From the NCBI GenBank assembly GCA_963971305.1, contig OZ020317.1, positions 18,494,001 through 18,558,000 of the forward strand: a stretch of 64,000 nucleotides of DNA. Reading direction: 5' to 3'. The stretch is from Arcuatula senhousia (Eukaryota; Mollusca; Bivalvia; Mytilida; Mytilidae). A model generated the notes under the pieces. The model saw only the letters and a program-made list of their open reading frames with translations, ran no database searches and had not been told where the DNA came from. This document shows, in pieces, positions 12,556 through 22,689 of this stretch (position 1 is its first letter; each line of letters opens with the position of its first letter). The position numbers were made by a program, and so were the translations under genes.

Positions 12556-13119
12556 CTTTATCGTTTTATATTTGATTTTAAGTGATATGTTTTATGTGTA
12601 TTTATAATTCGATTTTACCTTTTAACCTTGTGGCGTACCTGACTTTTAGTATTGTATATATAAAATAAGTTATTTGTGAAAAGCTCAAATGATGCAAATG
12701 TGTCAGTGATGTTACTACAAAATGTCAGTGATGTCGATAACATTACTTACAGTAACATCAATGACAAATATGATGTTAAAGTGATTTAATATTTCAACTA
12801 CAGATGAATCGATAAAAGTCATGGTAGTTCAACAATGTGTGTTGCATGCTCTCTTTGGATCCGTACTCGTTTAAGACACATCCATGTCTTTGTGTATAGA
12901 AATATGAGTAACATCACTGACAATACAAAAAAAATATGCATAGGGTCTGTTACACGTTTCTATCATTTGTCAACAAACCATGTTATTTTTCAGTAGTTGT
13001 TTATGTTTTTAAAGTTATATACCCAGTTTTAAAAAACAACTATCTTTATCTTAATATTTTTAATTAAGATCTCACTTTTAGACGATGAAAATTAAGATGG
13101 TAACATCATTGATATGAAA

Positions 13120-13485
13120 TTTGAAACAGACTTTCTAAACGCTCAAACTTTTTGTAAAAGAGAAATTGGTCAAAAAACTTACTTTGCCTGTTTAAGTAAT
13201 TAATATTCACAGTTTTGTATTAAGAAATTTGATTCAAAAGCATTTTAACAGGTATAAAATAATACATAAAATTAAGATTTCGATTTCGCAACGGGCAGTT
13301 TTTGGGGGTCTGGTGACCTTTCAAAGTAATTTGACGAACTCCTATCAAAGTTATCCAGGTTTCCTTATAATATTTTTATTAAACCTAGTCACCACAACAT
13401 TTAAGAACCAAAAATATACTAAGACATTCTTTAAATAATATTTTGGAGGTTATCTCAGGAACGCAAAATCCTCCACTTTTATAGA
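13120..13485. other. Gene-free stretch
   Basis: AT-rich sequence with no recognised gene or repeat; the short frame at 13,229-13,438 has no support. Confidence 0.5.
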
Positions 13486-13489
13486 ATGA

Positions 13490-13745
13490 CACATTTAGGC
13501 AAAGCCCTTATCATATTAGTTAAAGACAAATTACGATGGTTGAGGAATGTGGCCAATTCTAATTTTGACGAAATATGCAGAGAAACCAGTGAAAAAAGGT
13601 AATCAAAAATTACCGAACTCGGAGAATCAATCTCAATGTCCAAGAGAAAAGACAAAACACGGAAGACACACCGGAATAGTTGTAGATCGCAATGGTCCTG
13701 ACTTGGTACAGGCATTTCAAATGAAATTGTGGGTTAAACCATGTT
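13490..13745 (-). repeat. Dispersed repeat with gaaatgcctgtaccaagtca block
   Basis: The minus strand carries gaaatgcctgtaccaagtca then ggaccattgcgatc, found again on the plus strand at 34,490-34,620 and, diverged, at 43,435-43,560. It resembles 3' regions of retroelements, but no coding part is attached. Frames on both strands here are repeat-derived. Confidence 0.55.
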
Positions 13746-14388
13746 TTATGGCGCGCCAAACATCCATCTTTCATTGCGATCTTAGGGACTGGTAGTAACA
13801 CACAACGCACACGGCTGTGAAGACATAATAGGGATAATGAGATGATCATCTCAGTTCAACAATCAGGAAAACAATAATAAAAACAAACAGTAACCAAAAC
13901 GTTCAACTTAATTTTTAATTTTTCCACCAGTTGCTGATAACGAAGAAAGAATTTTTTTAGGGACCGTATGAGACGCATTTTCTTGTAACCTTAATATAAG
14001 AGTCGGTCACGAAGATTAAGGGCCTTCGTGGCTCTACTCCTTTTCAAATGCGACTGTAACAGATTGGTTAATTAAAAACGGTGTGTTCATCCGTTGCATA
14101 TGCGTTGCGTCCTTTTTTGTCACTTGTGTTGTAATTGTAAAACAACGATAATGCCGTTTTTCTTATAGTTTGGGGACAAGAACTAACATAGCGTATATCC
14201 CCAAATCACATTATCTCTGATTATGAAAGTTTCAATCATCCATATATCAAGATTTTTAAAAAAATCTGTATTATTTTCCCGTCGACTGCTCTTGCTGTAA
14301 TGAAATTTATTCCTTTCAAACGAATGCTTGTACTTAAGAGACTTTAGAAGTCCAATCTAAATAGCTATTTCTTTCCGAGTGTTTTTTT

Positions 14389-14575
14389 TTATCCTACCTG
14401 ATTAAAATAATGTCTTAAAGTTGACAAAATATTGACAGAACCTATACAAACCACTGTATTTTTCCGTTTTGCGTGCATTGTGAAACCGTTGTCCGCGCGT
14501 TGACGCCGTTGCCAGTGCGTTATTGTAGACCAAGTGATACAGCTCATTAAAAATGATTTTAAATAGAGTTTACAC
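14389..14575 (-). repeat. Dispersed repeat, inverted partner of 9223-9430
   Basis: Reverse complement of the caacg-rich repeat at 9.3 kb, with the shared phrase aaaaatacagtggtttgta. The pair lies 5 kb apart in opposite orientation. Confidence 0.6.
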
Positions 14576-15085
14576 ATGTGTTGGTCTCGTTTTCATTTAC
14601 TCCATATCCTTTTACAAAATAAAGTATACCAAACCAGGTCGCTAGTTTTGCTTGCTTCAACCTTACCAACCAGCTTTTGTTTGCTCTTGACTAATTATTG
14701 CAATCTTTCACATTCAATGTGCTCTGCTTTGAATATCTATTTTCATCAATGACTAGAAATAAAAGGGGCGTTTTCTAGTCTTTGCATGCACACAGATTGC
14801 TTAAAGCAAACCAAACCAGGACCCTGGTTTGGTTTCCTTTGCTTTGACCGAACCATACCAGCAGTCCAGAACAAACTAAATCAAGCATTAGATAAATGTT
14901 CCCCGAAATTCATGAAAACAAACCAAACTTACTGAAAAGCAAATTTTCTACGTTAAATTTGCATTATATTTGAACCCATCTGTATATAGGTTATAGAAGC
15001 GAGATAATCACGAAAAGAATGAAAAAAATCAATAATGATGAGAAATGGGGTAGGTAAGAAAACAGATGAACAATTAATTTTGAAT
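14576..15085. other. Gene-free stretch with a small hairpin
   Basis: A perfect hairpin, accaaaccagg / cctggtttggt, lies at 14,811-14,834. Further caaacca words occur at 14,630 and 14,925. No gene seen. Confidence 0.5.
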
Positions 15086-15089
15086 GCCA

Positions 15090-15300
15090 ATGGAGAAAGA
15101 GAAAAGGATCTTATGTTGGGAATATTTAGCCTTTATGCCGCAATACTTGACGGAATGGATCTTTTACGGGCATGGAAATGGGCATTGACTTACTACATGT
15201 ATGGTCAGCGTTAGGCTTTCCGTATTGTATATCTGACAACCCTGCGGACGAGAGCCATCCTATTAAGCCTGCGACCTTAATCTCCTTTAACGGCAAGCAT
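15090..15300 (+). mobile_element. SINE-like fragment
   Basis: Blocks ggatcttttacgggcatg, ggtcagcgttaggctttccg and tgcggacgagagccatccta match the family at 27,230-27,330. Both ends are degraded. Confidence 0.5.
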
Positions 15301-15959
15301 AATTTTGAATTCGGTGTTCAACGGTCAATCAAGGAAAATTATTAAAAGCGACAAATTAAACACTTTCGCCCTTTCTTATTTTTAACGACCGTATAATGGT
15401 ATGGTGATGTTGTCGTCGTCGTTTTGGGATTCTCGGTTTCCTTCCGATAACTCGAGTATATATTGATTTCGTATTACAGAGTTTTAACATGATATTAATC
15501 GGTAATGTATTAGGGTTAGTGGCCTCTGGCGTTTAAGAGAAAAAGGGCCAAATGGGAATAAATCGGGTGTATTGACAAAACTTTCATAGAATGTTTATTA
15601 TTCATTCGATTTTGATTTTTTATTGCACTCCTCTTTCTAGCAGCAAATGTATTCATATTTTTTTTTAATAAACATTGTCTGCTACATGTACATGGGGTCA
15701 GACAAGGTTCAGGAAAATCAAACAATCTTGATGTCTTCGACTCGTTTCAGGTCATAAACACATAACCAGGAAAGTGACCCAAAACTATTTTGCATGATAA
15801 ATCATGGCCAGGACAACCTCTATACTTCAGTTTTGCCCAGATATGTATGGTAAATTGTGTTCAGGGAGATCACTTAGTTTTGCAGGGTAGGTCATGTCGA
15901 GATAGTGTTGAATAATGGTTCAAAATTTCGGAATGACGCATCAAGTACAACAATGTATT

Positions 15960-16380
15960 AATTGATTAATTGTTGTTAGTTTTATGTCCAGTCGACAGAA
16001 TTTCAGTTTTCAAAATTAGATTATGAAAAACTACCCAGGTCACAGCACTCAGAACACAGAGTCTTTTATGTCATGCTAAACAGGTCAATGTACAACCACA
16101 AACCAGAAAGAAAATAAACAAACTCACAAACAAGCAAACGTTCTATCATCTCAACATAAGCCAAAACAACCAGAAAGTGACGAAGCCATATCTCAAATAC
16201 TCCAGAACTCTAATCTATCGTGATTGATAATGATGAAACCATACTTGAATTGGTCATGTAAAAAAGAGACACTAATCTGAAAGGTATATAGCCAACTCCC
16301 ATCGATGTTAACATAAACAAACTTTATCTGTCGAATAAATAATGCTGAATCCTGATTGAACCTATACATTGAGAGAGAAA
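15960..16380 (+). repeat. Partial copy of the block at 27,438-27,760
   Basis: Shares ttatgtccagtcgacagaat, the caca(g)c..cataacacaga stretch, gaccacaaaccagaaag and ctgtcgaataaataatgctg with 27,470-27,740 and 22,110-22,370. The copy stops where the minus-strand PLE begins near 16,380, consistent with PLE insertion or rearrangement there. Confidence 0.5.
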
Positions 16381-16918
16381 AAGGGGATTGGGCTGGGAAA
16401 CAAAACAAAGGAGCAAAGGTGTACCAAAGGGGTAATCAGTATCATAAAACCGTAAAGACAGAGACTGTAGACAAAACTGGCAGACAAAAAACCATCACAA
16501 CAAAACAAACCACATAACAACATAAAACTCACACACACATAACAACAAAACCGCATTCAGCAACGCGAACTCAAGTCGAAACGAGAGTGAACTCAGGTGC
16601 TCCGGAAGAGTAAGCAGTTCCTGCTTGCTATAGCACACCCGTCACGTTGCCAAAGATCGATTTAGTGGCAGTCAAGTCCGGAAAGGATGACATTACAAAA
16701 CTCTATGTCAAACCAACATCTGTGCTCATCTGAGAGATAGAAATCCCGTATTTGTATACAAGCACATGATGGCTTCCGTAAAATTTCTTGAGTGATGACA
16801 ACAACCTGGGAGCAACGTACCCTTGTGTTAACAATTTGCTTGTCAGCCATGTAGCTCTATCAAGGAAGTCGTTGTACTCCCCACATGTTCTGGAACAACG
16901 AATCAATTGTGATACGTA

Positions 16919-17661
16919 CAGTTGAGTCCAGTTCTAACATCTCTTTAGAACTGTCAGGAACTGTCAGGAACCTGTTCTAATTCTGTTCTGCTGACAGTTC
17001 TAGGACAGTTTGTGACATGCCCTGTCCTGTCATAGAACAGTTCTGGACAGTTCTATCCCCTGACAAATTTAAAACTGTTCTAACCCCTGACAGTTCTAGG
17101 ACAGTTTGTGACAAGCCCTGTCCTGTCATAGAACAGTTCTGGACAGTTCTATCCCCTGACAAATTTAAAACTGTTCTAACCCCTGACAGTTCTAAGCTGT
17201 CATACGCCCTGACAGTTCTAACCTGTTCTGTGCCCTGACAGCTTAGAACTGTTCTAGCCTCGGACAGTTCTACCCCCTGACAGTTCTGATTGTGACGATT
17301 TCAGAACAGTATAGAATAAAGAATTGTCTGGTTAAAATAATTTTATATATCGAGTTTCATTAAATAATAATGCCGAAAATATGCGCATTTTCCGAATTAG
17401 GAGTATTTTAATAACCGCGTGACGTCATTTAGAACTGTCAGAGTGCAGAACTGTCCAAGGCTAGAACTGTTCTAGGGTGTCAGGGCCTAGAACAGTTCTA
17501 AGCTGTCAGGGCCTAGAATAGCTCTAAAGGTGTCATGGGTTAGAACAGGTTATGGCAGTTCTACCCTAGAACAGGTTATGACAGCTGCTGTCCAGGGTTA
17601 GAACAGTTCTAGAACTGTCAGGAGAGCTGGACAGCAGAGATGTTAGAACTGGGCTCAACTG
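16919..17661. mobile_element. 743-bp Tc1/mariner-type MITE, TA duplication
   Basis: The ends are inverted: CAGTTGAGTCCAGTTCTAAC at 16,919 and, reverse complemented, CAGTTGAGCCCAGTTCTAAC at 17,661. The match runs about 26 bases with one mismatch. The flanks are TA at 16,917-16,918 and 17,662-17,663. Removing the element with one TA joins PLE codons into AYEVYVSQLIR in frame, which fixes both borders. No transposase frame. The interior is packed with agaactgtc and its complement in both orientations. Confidence 0.9.
16992..17183 (+). repeat. 96-bp tandem duplication inside the MITE
   Basis: 16,992-17,087 and 17,088-17,183 are nearly identical (tgacagttctaggacagttt starts each unit), with a third partial unit after. 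Because 96 is divisible by three, the frames across it show a 32-aa repeat that is not a real protein. Confidence 0.9.
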
Positions 17662-17849
17662 TAAACTTCATATGCTGGAGCGGACGGAATGTTGCTACAC
17701 AGAAAGGGAAAGTTAACTATTGGAAAGTTGAAGTCATCACGTTTGTCATAGAGCCTTGTACAAAGCCTTCCTTGTGTGTCAATTTCGAGAAATAGATCCA
17801 AATATGAAGCGGACCTCCTAGAATCTGTAGTGTCCTTTATCTCAAGTTC

Positions 17850-18608
17850 CTACGGATATATGAGATGTAAATAGTCACCAAATCGAGGATTGTTTAGTGA
17901 AAGGACATCATCAATATAACGAAATGTAAAGAATAAAGTAAGTTTGCGGTCCTTTTTGTCTAAAAGTGATTGTAAGAAGTCTGCTTCATATGAATGAAGA
18001 AACAAATCGGCAAGCAATGGTGCACAATTTGTGCCCATTGAGATACCTATTGTTTGCTGAAAAACACGTCCACCAAACTGTACAAATATGATTAGAAAGT
18101 TGAGCATTTCTATTATTTGATCTTCTGTAAATTTGTTTTTCTTGCTAGACTCTTGGATGACAAAGTAAGTCTTTTTATAACCGACTACCAAAAACTTGTA
18201 CCTGCGTTTTCCGTTCTTTTTGATAAAGCTACGTTTAATCAGCTGTGCCAAACGAGATTTTAATTGTGAATGTGGAATTGAAGTATATAATGTAGAGAAA
18301 TCAAACGTTTTAATGTTACATGTATTACACAATGAAAATGACTGAGAATGGAGATGTTCCATCAGTTCTTTAGAATTTTTGAGAATCCACATTTGATTGA
18401 CACCATTTCTAGAGTAACAACAATCGAAATACTTTTGAAGGCTTGATTTTATTGCCGTCAATATTGATGTTAACAATACTGAAAGAGGCTTAGTTGTACA
18501 TTTGGATGACCCAGCAATAAATCGTTGCTTGTATAGAGTTTTATGTAACTTTGAAATCCAATACAAGGATGGAACGTCATCGTTCTTTTTGTCAACAGAA
18601 ATGTCAAA
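17850..18608 (-). pseudogene. PLE reverse transcriptase core
   Basis: An open stretch of about 250 codons runs from the SINE-like insert to an in-frame TAG. It contains VPSLYWISKLHK, FDFSTLYTSIPH (RT motif A region), QQTIGISMGTNCAPLLADLF (motif B) and FRYIDDVLS (motif C with the catalytic DD). Homology continues past the TAG (ELEIKDTT, SASYLDLFLEID), so the stop is a mutation, not the family end. The true start lies upstream of the insert, so any ATG at 18,566 is internal. Confidence 0.75.
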
Positions 18609-18610
18609 GG

Positions 18611-18638
18611 TTAGTTAGTTAGTTAGTTAGTTAGTTAT
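18611..18638 (+). repeat. (GTTA)n microsatellite
   Basis: Seven tandem four-base units forming the simple tail of the SINE-like insertion. Confidence 0.9.
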
Positions 18639-18968
18639 TGCTTTACTCCCAAGCAGTACGATTTCGGCTATATCCGGGAGATGAACATGAAAGTGGTGAT
18701 ACAATGAACATGAAACGATGATGAAGTGGAGGAAATGGGGACACAAGGCCAATCGGGCAGGAGAGTTTTGACTGCCACTGGAAAAAGGAGTGATGGGTAG
18801 GGACGGGAAATTTAGCCTCCTGCATGGGGATCCTACGGGTCCTACTCTTACCGAGACCTGCAGCAGGGTTCTTTAACGTGCGAGGAACGTGACATTTTTC
18901 CCGACACGGTGCACCACTATGGTTTGCGGTCAGGTTTTCCGCATTATCACCTGGCGACCCCGCATCTC
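18611..18968 (+). mobile_element. SINE-like insertion with 7-bp target duplication TCAAAGG
   Basis: The 358-bp insert is flanked by TCAAAGG at 18,604-18,610 and 18,969-18,975. It begins with a (GTTA)n run (18,611-18,638) and carries blocks related to the other SINE-like copies (gttctttaacgtgcgaggaa, tttgcggtcaggttttccgc). Removing it with one TSD copy restores the PLE frame (SVISSFDISVDKKNDD). Confidence 0.85.
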
Positions 18969-19299
18969 TCAAAGGAAGAAATGACAGAATTATGATTGTT
19001 GATTATTTCCTCCTTTGACAGTGTTGTTGCTGTATATGTGGTGCTTTTGCTAGTACAACCAACCCCTAATTCAGCTGTTAAACAATCAATATAGTGTATT
19101 TTGCATACGAAAATGATGTTGTTAGGCGCTTTATCAGCAGGTACGACAATGTCTTCGCAACATCAGGGTTGTTGAAAATAGATGTTTTCTTGGTGATCAT
19201 CGAGCCTTTCAAAGAGTTAATCCTTTTAAAACAAACGACCTCACAGACTTTACCCACTCAGAAAGAACGTCGCTTTCTTTTTCATGTTCTTTTTTGACC

Positions 19300-19690
19300 C
19301 TAGGAACTGTAAATTTTGACGACCATGTGGAAAAGTGGTTGGTAGGCGCGAAAATTAAACCTATGTGATTCACTTCCCGGTGGCCCACAAAGGGATCTTT
19401 TACGTGCATGAAGCGTGGCAATCTGAAGCTCGTAGGCAAACTATGGTTGGCGGTCAGGTTTACCGCATTATAACATGACGATTTCGGCATTAATTATGAC
19501 AGGGCTGCCCAATTCTGCCACCTGGGGCACACATCCCAGTCGCTTTATGGGCTAAGTGGCCTGACCTGATGTGTGGTTTCCTAGCAAATTTCAGTGGATT
19601 TTTTACGACGAGCCTGGCACTACAGCGGGCCTATTCTCCCCTGGGCCAGGCACGGGACTGGAGATGCGTCAAGTAACTTTTTTCCTTATA
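19300..19690 (+). mobile_element. SINE-like element plus adjoining block
   Basis: gggatcttttacgtgcatga, gcggtcaggtttaccgcatt and gcgggcctattctcccctgg match the SINE-like family and the block at 22,370-22,500. The PLE on the minus strand ends against this copy. Confidence 0.55.
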
Positions 19691-20900
19691 TGAGAGAAAA
19701 TAATGATTTCCATGTTACGAAATATATTTAGAATATCAATATTTAGGAAGGGAGCAACCACATTAATGGTTTAAAATGAACGTGAAAATTACGGCAAAAG
19801 ATGCGAAAATTTCATAACTACTAAAGTTTTGAGAGGTTTGTCATCAAATCAATGTTCGTAGTTTGGAACAAGATGATCTTACAGCACTTATCATTTGTAT
19901 GTTTTCATCATATAACAGAGAAGAGACAAAATTAAACATTTTGTGCATCAGTGCGCTAACAAAAATAACATGAAATATCTCTTAAACAATACAACAGAAA
20001 AATATCTGAGAATCTGTCATCGCTTTATCGTGGTATAGGTCAAAATAATATAGTTATAAGCCATCTGCTGTGATTTTAGATTTGGTTTCAGGAACAAATA
20101 ATATGTTTGAGCAAATGTATCTTTAATAAGTTTTCAACATAAGATATTATGACATAAGCTTACAGGGCTATTGGTTTCAAACAGGGGTTTTATATGTATT
20201 TCGAGAATCCTGATATCCCCGAAACAATCTATACAGCACAAGAATATATATAAATATCAAATCAATATTAATATTTTATTAGTTTGTAGCCTTACTTCGT
20301 CAACTACTAAAATCATTGTTGCTTCTATCATTTTTTTGTGTTATTTAGTAACACGATAGAAAAATTATAACTCAAATATAAATAGCTAGTGAATACTTAA
20401 CGTACTTTTCTCTTCTCTTTTGATACTGTTCTATAATATTAAAAATATAATATGGCGGTTCATGTCATGTCTGCATTTTAAATGTCCTACTGCAATTATG
20501 TGTACATATTGTTTATGGTAAATGCATATATTATTTGATATTATCACCTGAAAAGACAAAAAGTCACAATAAGGTTAAACACCCAAATCGATTAACTGTT
20601 CATATCTTTTTCTGCGCTTGATCAATTCCTATGATCATTTTACAAAAGACGCATTGGCAGAAAATATAAAAGTATTTGTGAATTTTATAATATTATTGTC
20701 ATCAAAGCAAGTTGGAAAATGTTTTTTTTTTATAAATATATACTGTAGTTTTTTTTCATGAACCTTTAAATATAAAAAATCTTAAGAGTACATGTCCACC
20801 GGATTTCAATTTTAATAATAGCCATCATTTAACCCGAATTTACTGGAAACCTCTGTTAAATGAAATAGGCCTAGATGAAACATGTTTCTTTCTTTCAAGT
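19690..20900 (+). repeat. Large repeated block, copy A
   Basis: Shares long collinear similarity with copy B (22,690-24,030) and copy C (25,860-26,850). Shared segments include acttatcatt.gtatgttttc, tttcaaacaggggtttt, attataactcaaatata and gtctgcattttaaatgtcct. Noncoding in this copy. Confidence 0.75.
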
Positions 20901-20993
20901 ATAAAAAACGAAAGAATATGGAATATGTGCCAGAAAGACACGATCCACATATTGATATTATTTTTACATAACAAGCAAAACAAAATATTCAAT

Positions 20994-21035
20994 GCGTGTG
21001 AAGCGCTTTTCTTGACTCACCTTCATCAGACACGC
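20994..21035 (-). ncRNA. Hammerhead-ribozyme-like motif (GCGTGT/ACACGC stem I)
   Basis: On the minus strand, GCGTGT precedes the perfect core CTGATGA and ACACGC follows the cleavage-type TC, giving a 6-bp stem I. GAAA leads into a palindromic AAGCGCTT stem III. Between the cores, stem II is weak (GGT..GTC at best), so this is probably a decayed ribozyme. Confidence 0.45.
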
Positions 21036-21359
21036 TAGGGGTCGGAAAATTGGAAGACCGGTAGGATATTAGATTTGGACAAACAAAACACTAAGCAAAA
21101 ACATATATATCAACAATGACTAATCGAGGTAAACTTATCAACTGCATAAGTGATAGCCACAACTTTAGACCAGAACATAAAAAAAACTGGAAATATATAA
21201 ACAGTGACTTTCCAACACATATTCCAGGACTCGAAAATATATAAGAGCTTACAACTAAAGCACGGGGAAGCTTTCTACGATCCCCACACTTAAGCCAAAC
21301 CCTGAAATAACATTAAAAACAAAAGAATATGGAATATGTGCAAGAAAGACATGATCCCT

Positions 21360-21560
21360 GGGAAGAATTGTTTTTTTATTATTAAAATCAATTAATTCCG
21401 CCGCCAATCATCCTCGGAAACCTAGGGTTCTTCTCTCGCTTACTCATTTCGCTTACTCACTAGAATGAATAAGCGGAAAAAGAACTCCTGGGTTTCCCAA
21501 GATGAGTAAGCGGAACCGTAAGGGACTTGAGATTCTGAGGTCCGGTAAGGATGATAAAAA
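21360..21560 (-). mobile_element. Foldback hairpin element, copy 1 (inverted)
   Basis: Near-identical reverse complement of 22,510-22,670: taattccgccgccaatcatc, ctagggttcttctctcgctt, actcactagaatgaataagc. It also carries the reverse complement of ttaccggacctcagaatctc from 22,021-22,050. A small DNA element with internal self-complementarity; ends not fixed. Confidence 0.65.
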
Positions 21561-21654
21561 CATACCAATGATAAGTGTTGTTAGATAATCTTGTTCCAAA
21601 CTACAAACATTGAGTTGATGACAAATCAGCTACCATGACATTTGATTAAATTTG

Positions 21655-22078
21655 AGTAATTGAGTTGGTGTTTTACGCCCGTGTACCGCTAAGTTATTTA
21701 CAGGCGATGAATATGAAAAGGATGATAAAATGAACATGAACTGATGATGATAAATGAAAAGTGGGGATGGGGTTGGAAACTAAGAAACGGTAAACTTTGA
21801 TGACGCACATTAGAAAGGTTGATATGGGCGGAATATTAACCCTATGTGGTGCACTACTTTGCGGTCCACAAAGGAGTCTTTTACGTGTATGAAACGTGGT
21901 ACTCTCCACACATGTTGGCCCACAATGGGTCCGTATCATAGACTAGACTACCCATGCGGACGAGGGCTACCCTATTCAGCCGCCTAGGGTAAACACTTGG
22001 TCGCTCTGTGGGCTGAGCCCTTACCGGACCTCAGAATCTCAAGTCCCTTAGTCGCATCTTACGACAAGCTAGGCGTGG
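21655..22078 (+). mobile_element. SINE-like element, long copy
   Basis: Starts gagttggtgttttacgcccg and contains ctatgtggtgcactactttg, gtcttttacgtgtatgaaac, acttggtcgctctgtgggct and cttacgacaagctaggcgtg. Collinear with 27,066-27,437. A 424-bp copy without a coding frame. Confidence 0.65.
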
Positions 22079-22509
22079 AATGACGCGTCCAGTTTTTATC
22101 TATTTATTGTTTGTTGTTCATTTCATGTCCAGTTGGCAGAATTTCGGTCATCATCATGACAAGAACAAATTGAATTGTGTAGACCCACTAGGTCACAAAA
22201 TTCATAACACAGACTCATGCATTTCATGCAAAACAAGCCTATGTACGACCACCAACCACACAGAAAATAAAATACCCCCCCCCCCAAAAGAAATGGTCGT
22301 GTATGGAAAGGGACATTTACCTGACTGGAATCCTTACCCAATTTAACATATAACCCTTTTTTGTCCGCTAAACGGCCTGACCCGATGTCAGGTTGTCGCG
22401 TGTTTTATAGAGGACTTTTACTGACAAGCTTAGAACTGATGCGAACCTATTCCACCCCTGGTCCCAGAACAGGACTGTTGGTGCGTCCAATTACTTTTTT
22501 CTTATTGGC
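22079..22509 (+). repeat. Repeated block downstream of the SINE-like copy
   Basis: Collinear with 27,438-27,900: tttattgtttgttgttc, atttcatgtccagt, acccactaggtcaca, gacccgatgt.aggttgtcg and gactgttg.tgcgtccaa. Holds a C12 homopolymer near 22,267. Frames on both strands (22,080-22,346; 22,123-22,341) are not conserved in the other copy and are rejected as genes. Confidence 0.65.
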
Positions 22510-22670
22510 GGCCATCCTGGGTTCTTCTCTCGCTTACTCATCTTCGGAAACCCAGGAGTTCTTCTTTCGCTTATTCATTCTAGTGAGTAAGCGAAATGAG
22601 TAAGCGAGAGAAGAACCCTAGGTTTCCGAGGATGATTGGCGGCAGAATTAATTGATTTTAATAATAAAAA
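22510..22670 (+). mobile_element. Foldback hairpin element, copy 2
   Basis: The arms gggttcttctctcgcttact (from 22,519) and its complement agtaagcgagagaagaaccc (to 22,618) can form a hairpin. Flanked by ggcggccatcc and gatgattggcggc. Inverted copy at 21,360-21,560, diverged copy at 27,905-28,055. Confidence 0.7.
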
Positions 22671-22689
22671 ATTGCATTAAGCTTTTAAT

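Larger units (their letters stand above)
12220..12656. repeat. Foldback palindrome, ~200-bp arms centred at 12,459
   Basis: The left arm (12,220-12,458) is the near-perfect reverse complement of the right arm (12,460-12,656). The left arm has one extra ~32-base copy of the cccgcacagtacaaagac segment and an extra atatatag block. Each arm carries one hammerhead-like motif (separate entries). Two retroelement 3' ends joined head to head, or a foldback transposon, would both explain it. Confidence 0.85.
12013..13115. repeat. Scattered 15-mer TGTCAGTGATGTTAC in both orientations
   Basis: Exact copies at 12,013 and 12,701. Near copies at 12,723 and 12,750 (inverted), an exact inverted copy at 12,908 and a variant near 13,099. 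They flank the foldback on both sides. No function is assigned. Confidence 0.6.
16380..19300 (-). mobile_element. Penelope-like retroelement, 5'-truncated, with two nested insertions
   Basis: Read on the minus strand from 19,300 down. Blocks HEKESDVLSEWVKSVRSF and VPADKAPNNIIFVC come first; then comes the SINE-like insert, then the RT domain, a stop, and LYDKRDDFNFPIVNFPFLC. The MITE follows, then LLTQGYVAPRLLSSLKKFYG and the 3' region with gtgtgctatagcaagcagga. The order and the YIDD and GISMGTNCAPLLADLFL motifs fit PLE-type reverse transcriptases that copy RNA into DNA at chromosomal ends or nicks. Frameshifts lie in the first part and one in-frame TAG at about 17,850. No GIY-YIG endonuclease was recognised. 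This is a dead copy. Confidence 0.7.

Noticed and set aside
16977..17238. 61- and 73-aa frames with an internal 32-residue duplication
   Set aside because: They lie within the non-coding MITE and reflect its 96-base tandem duplication.
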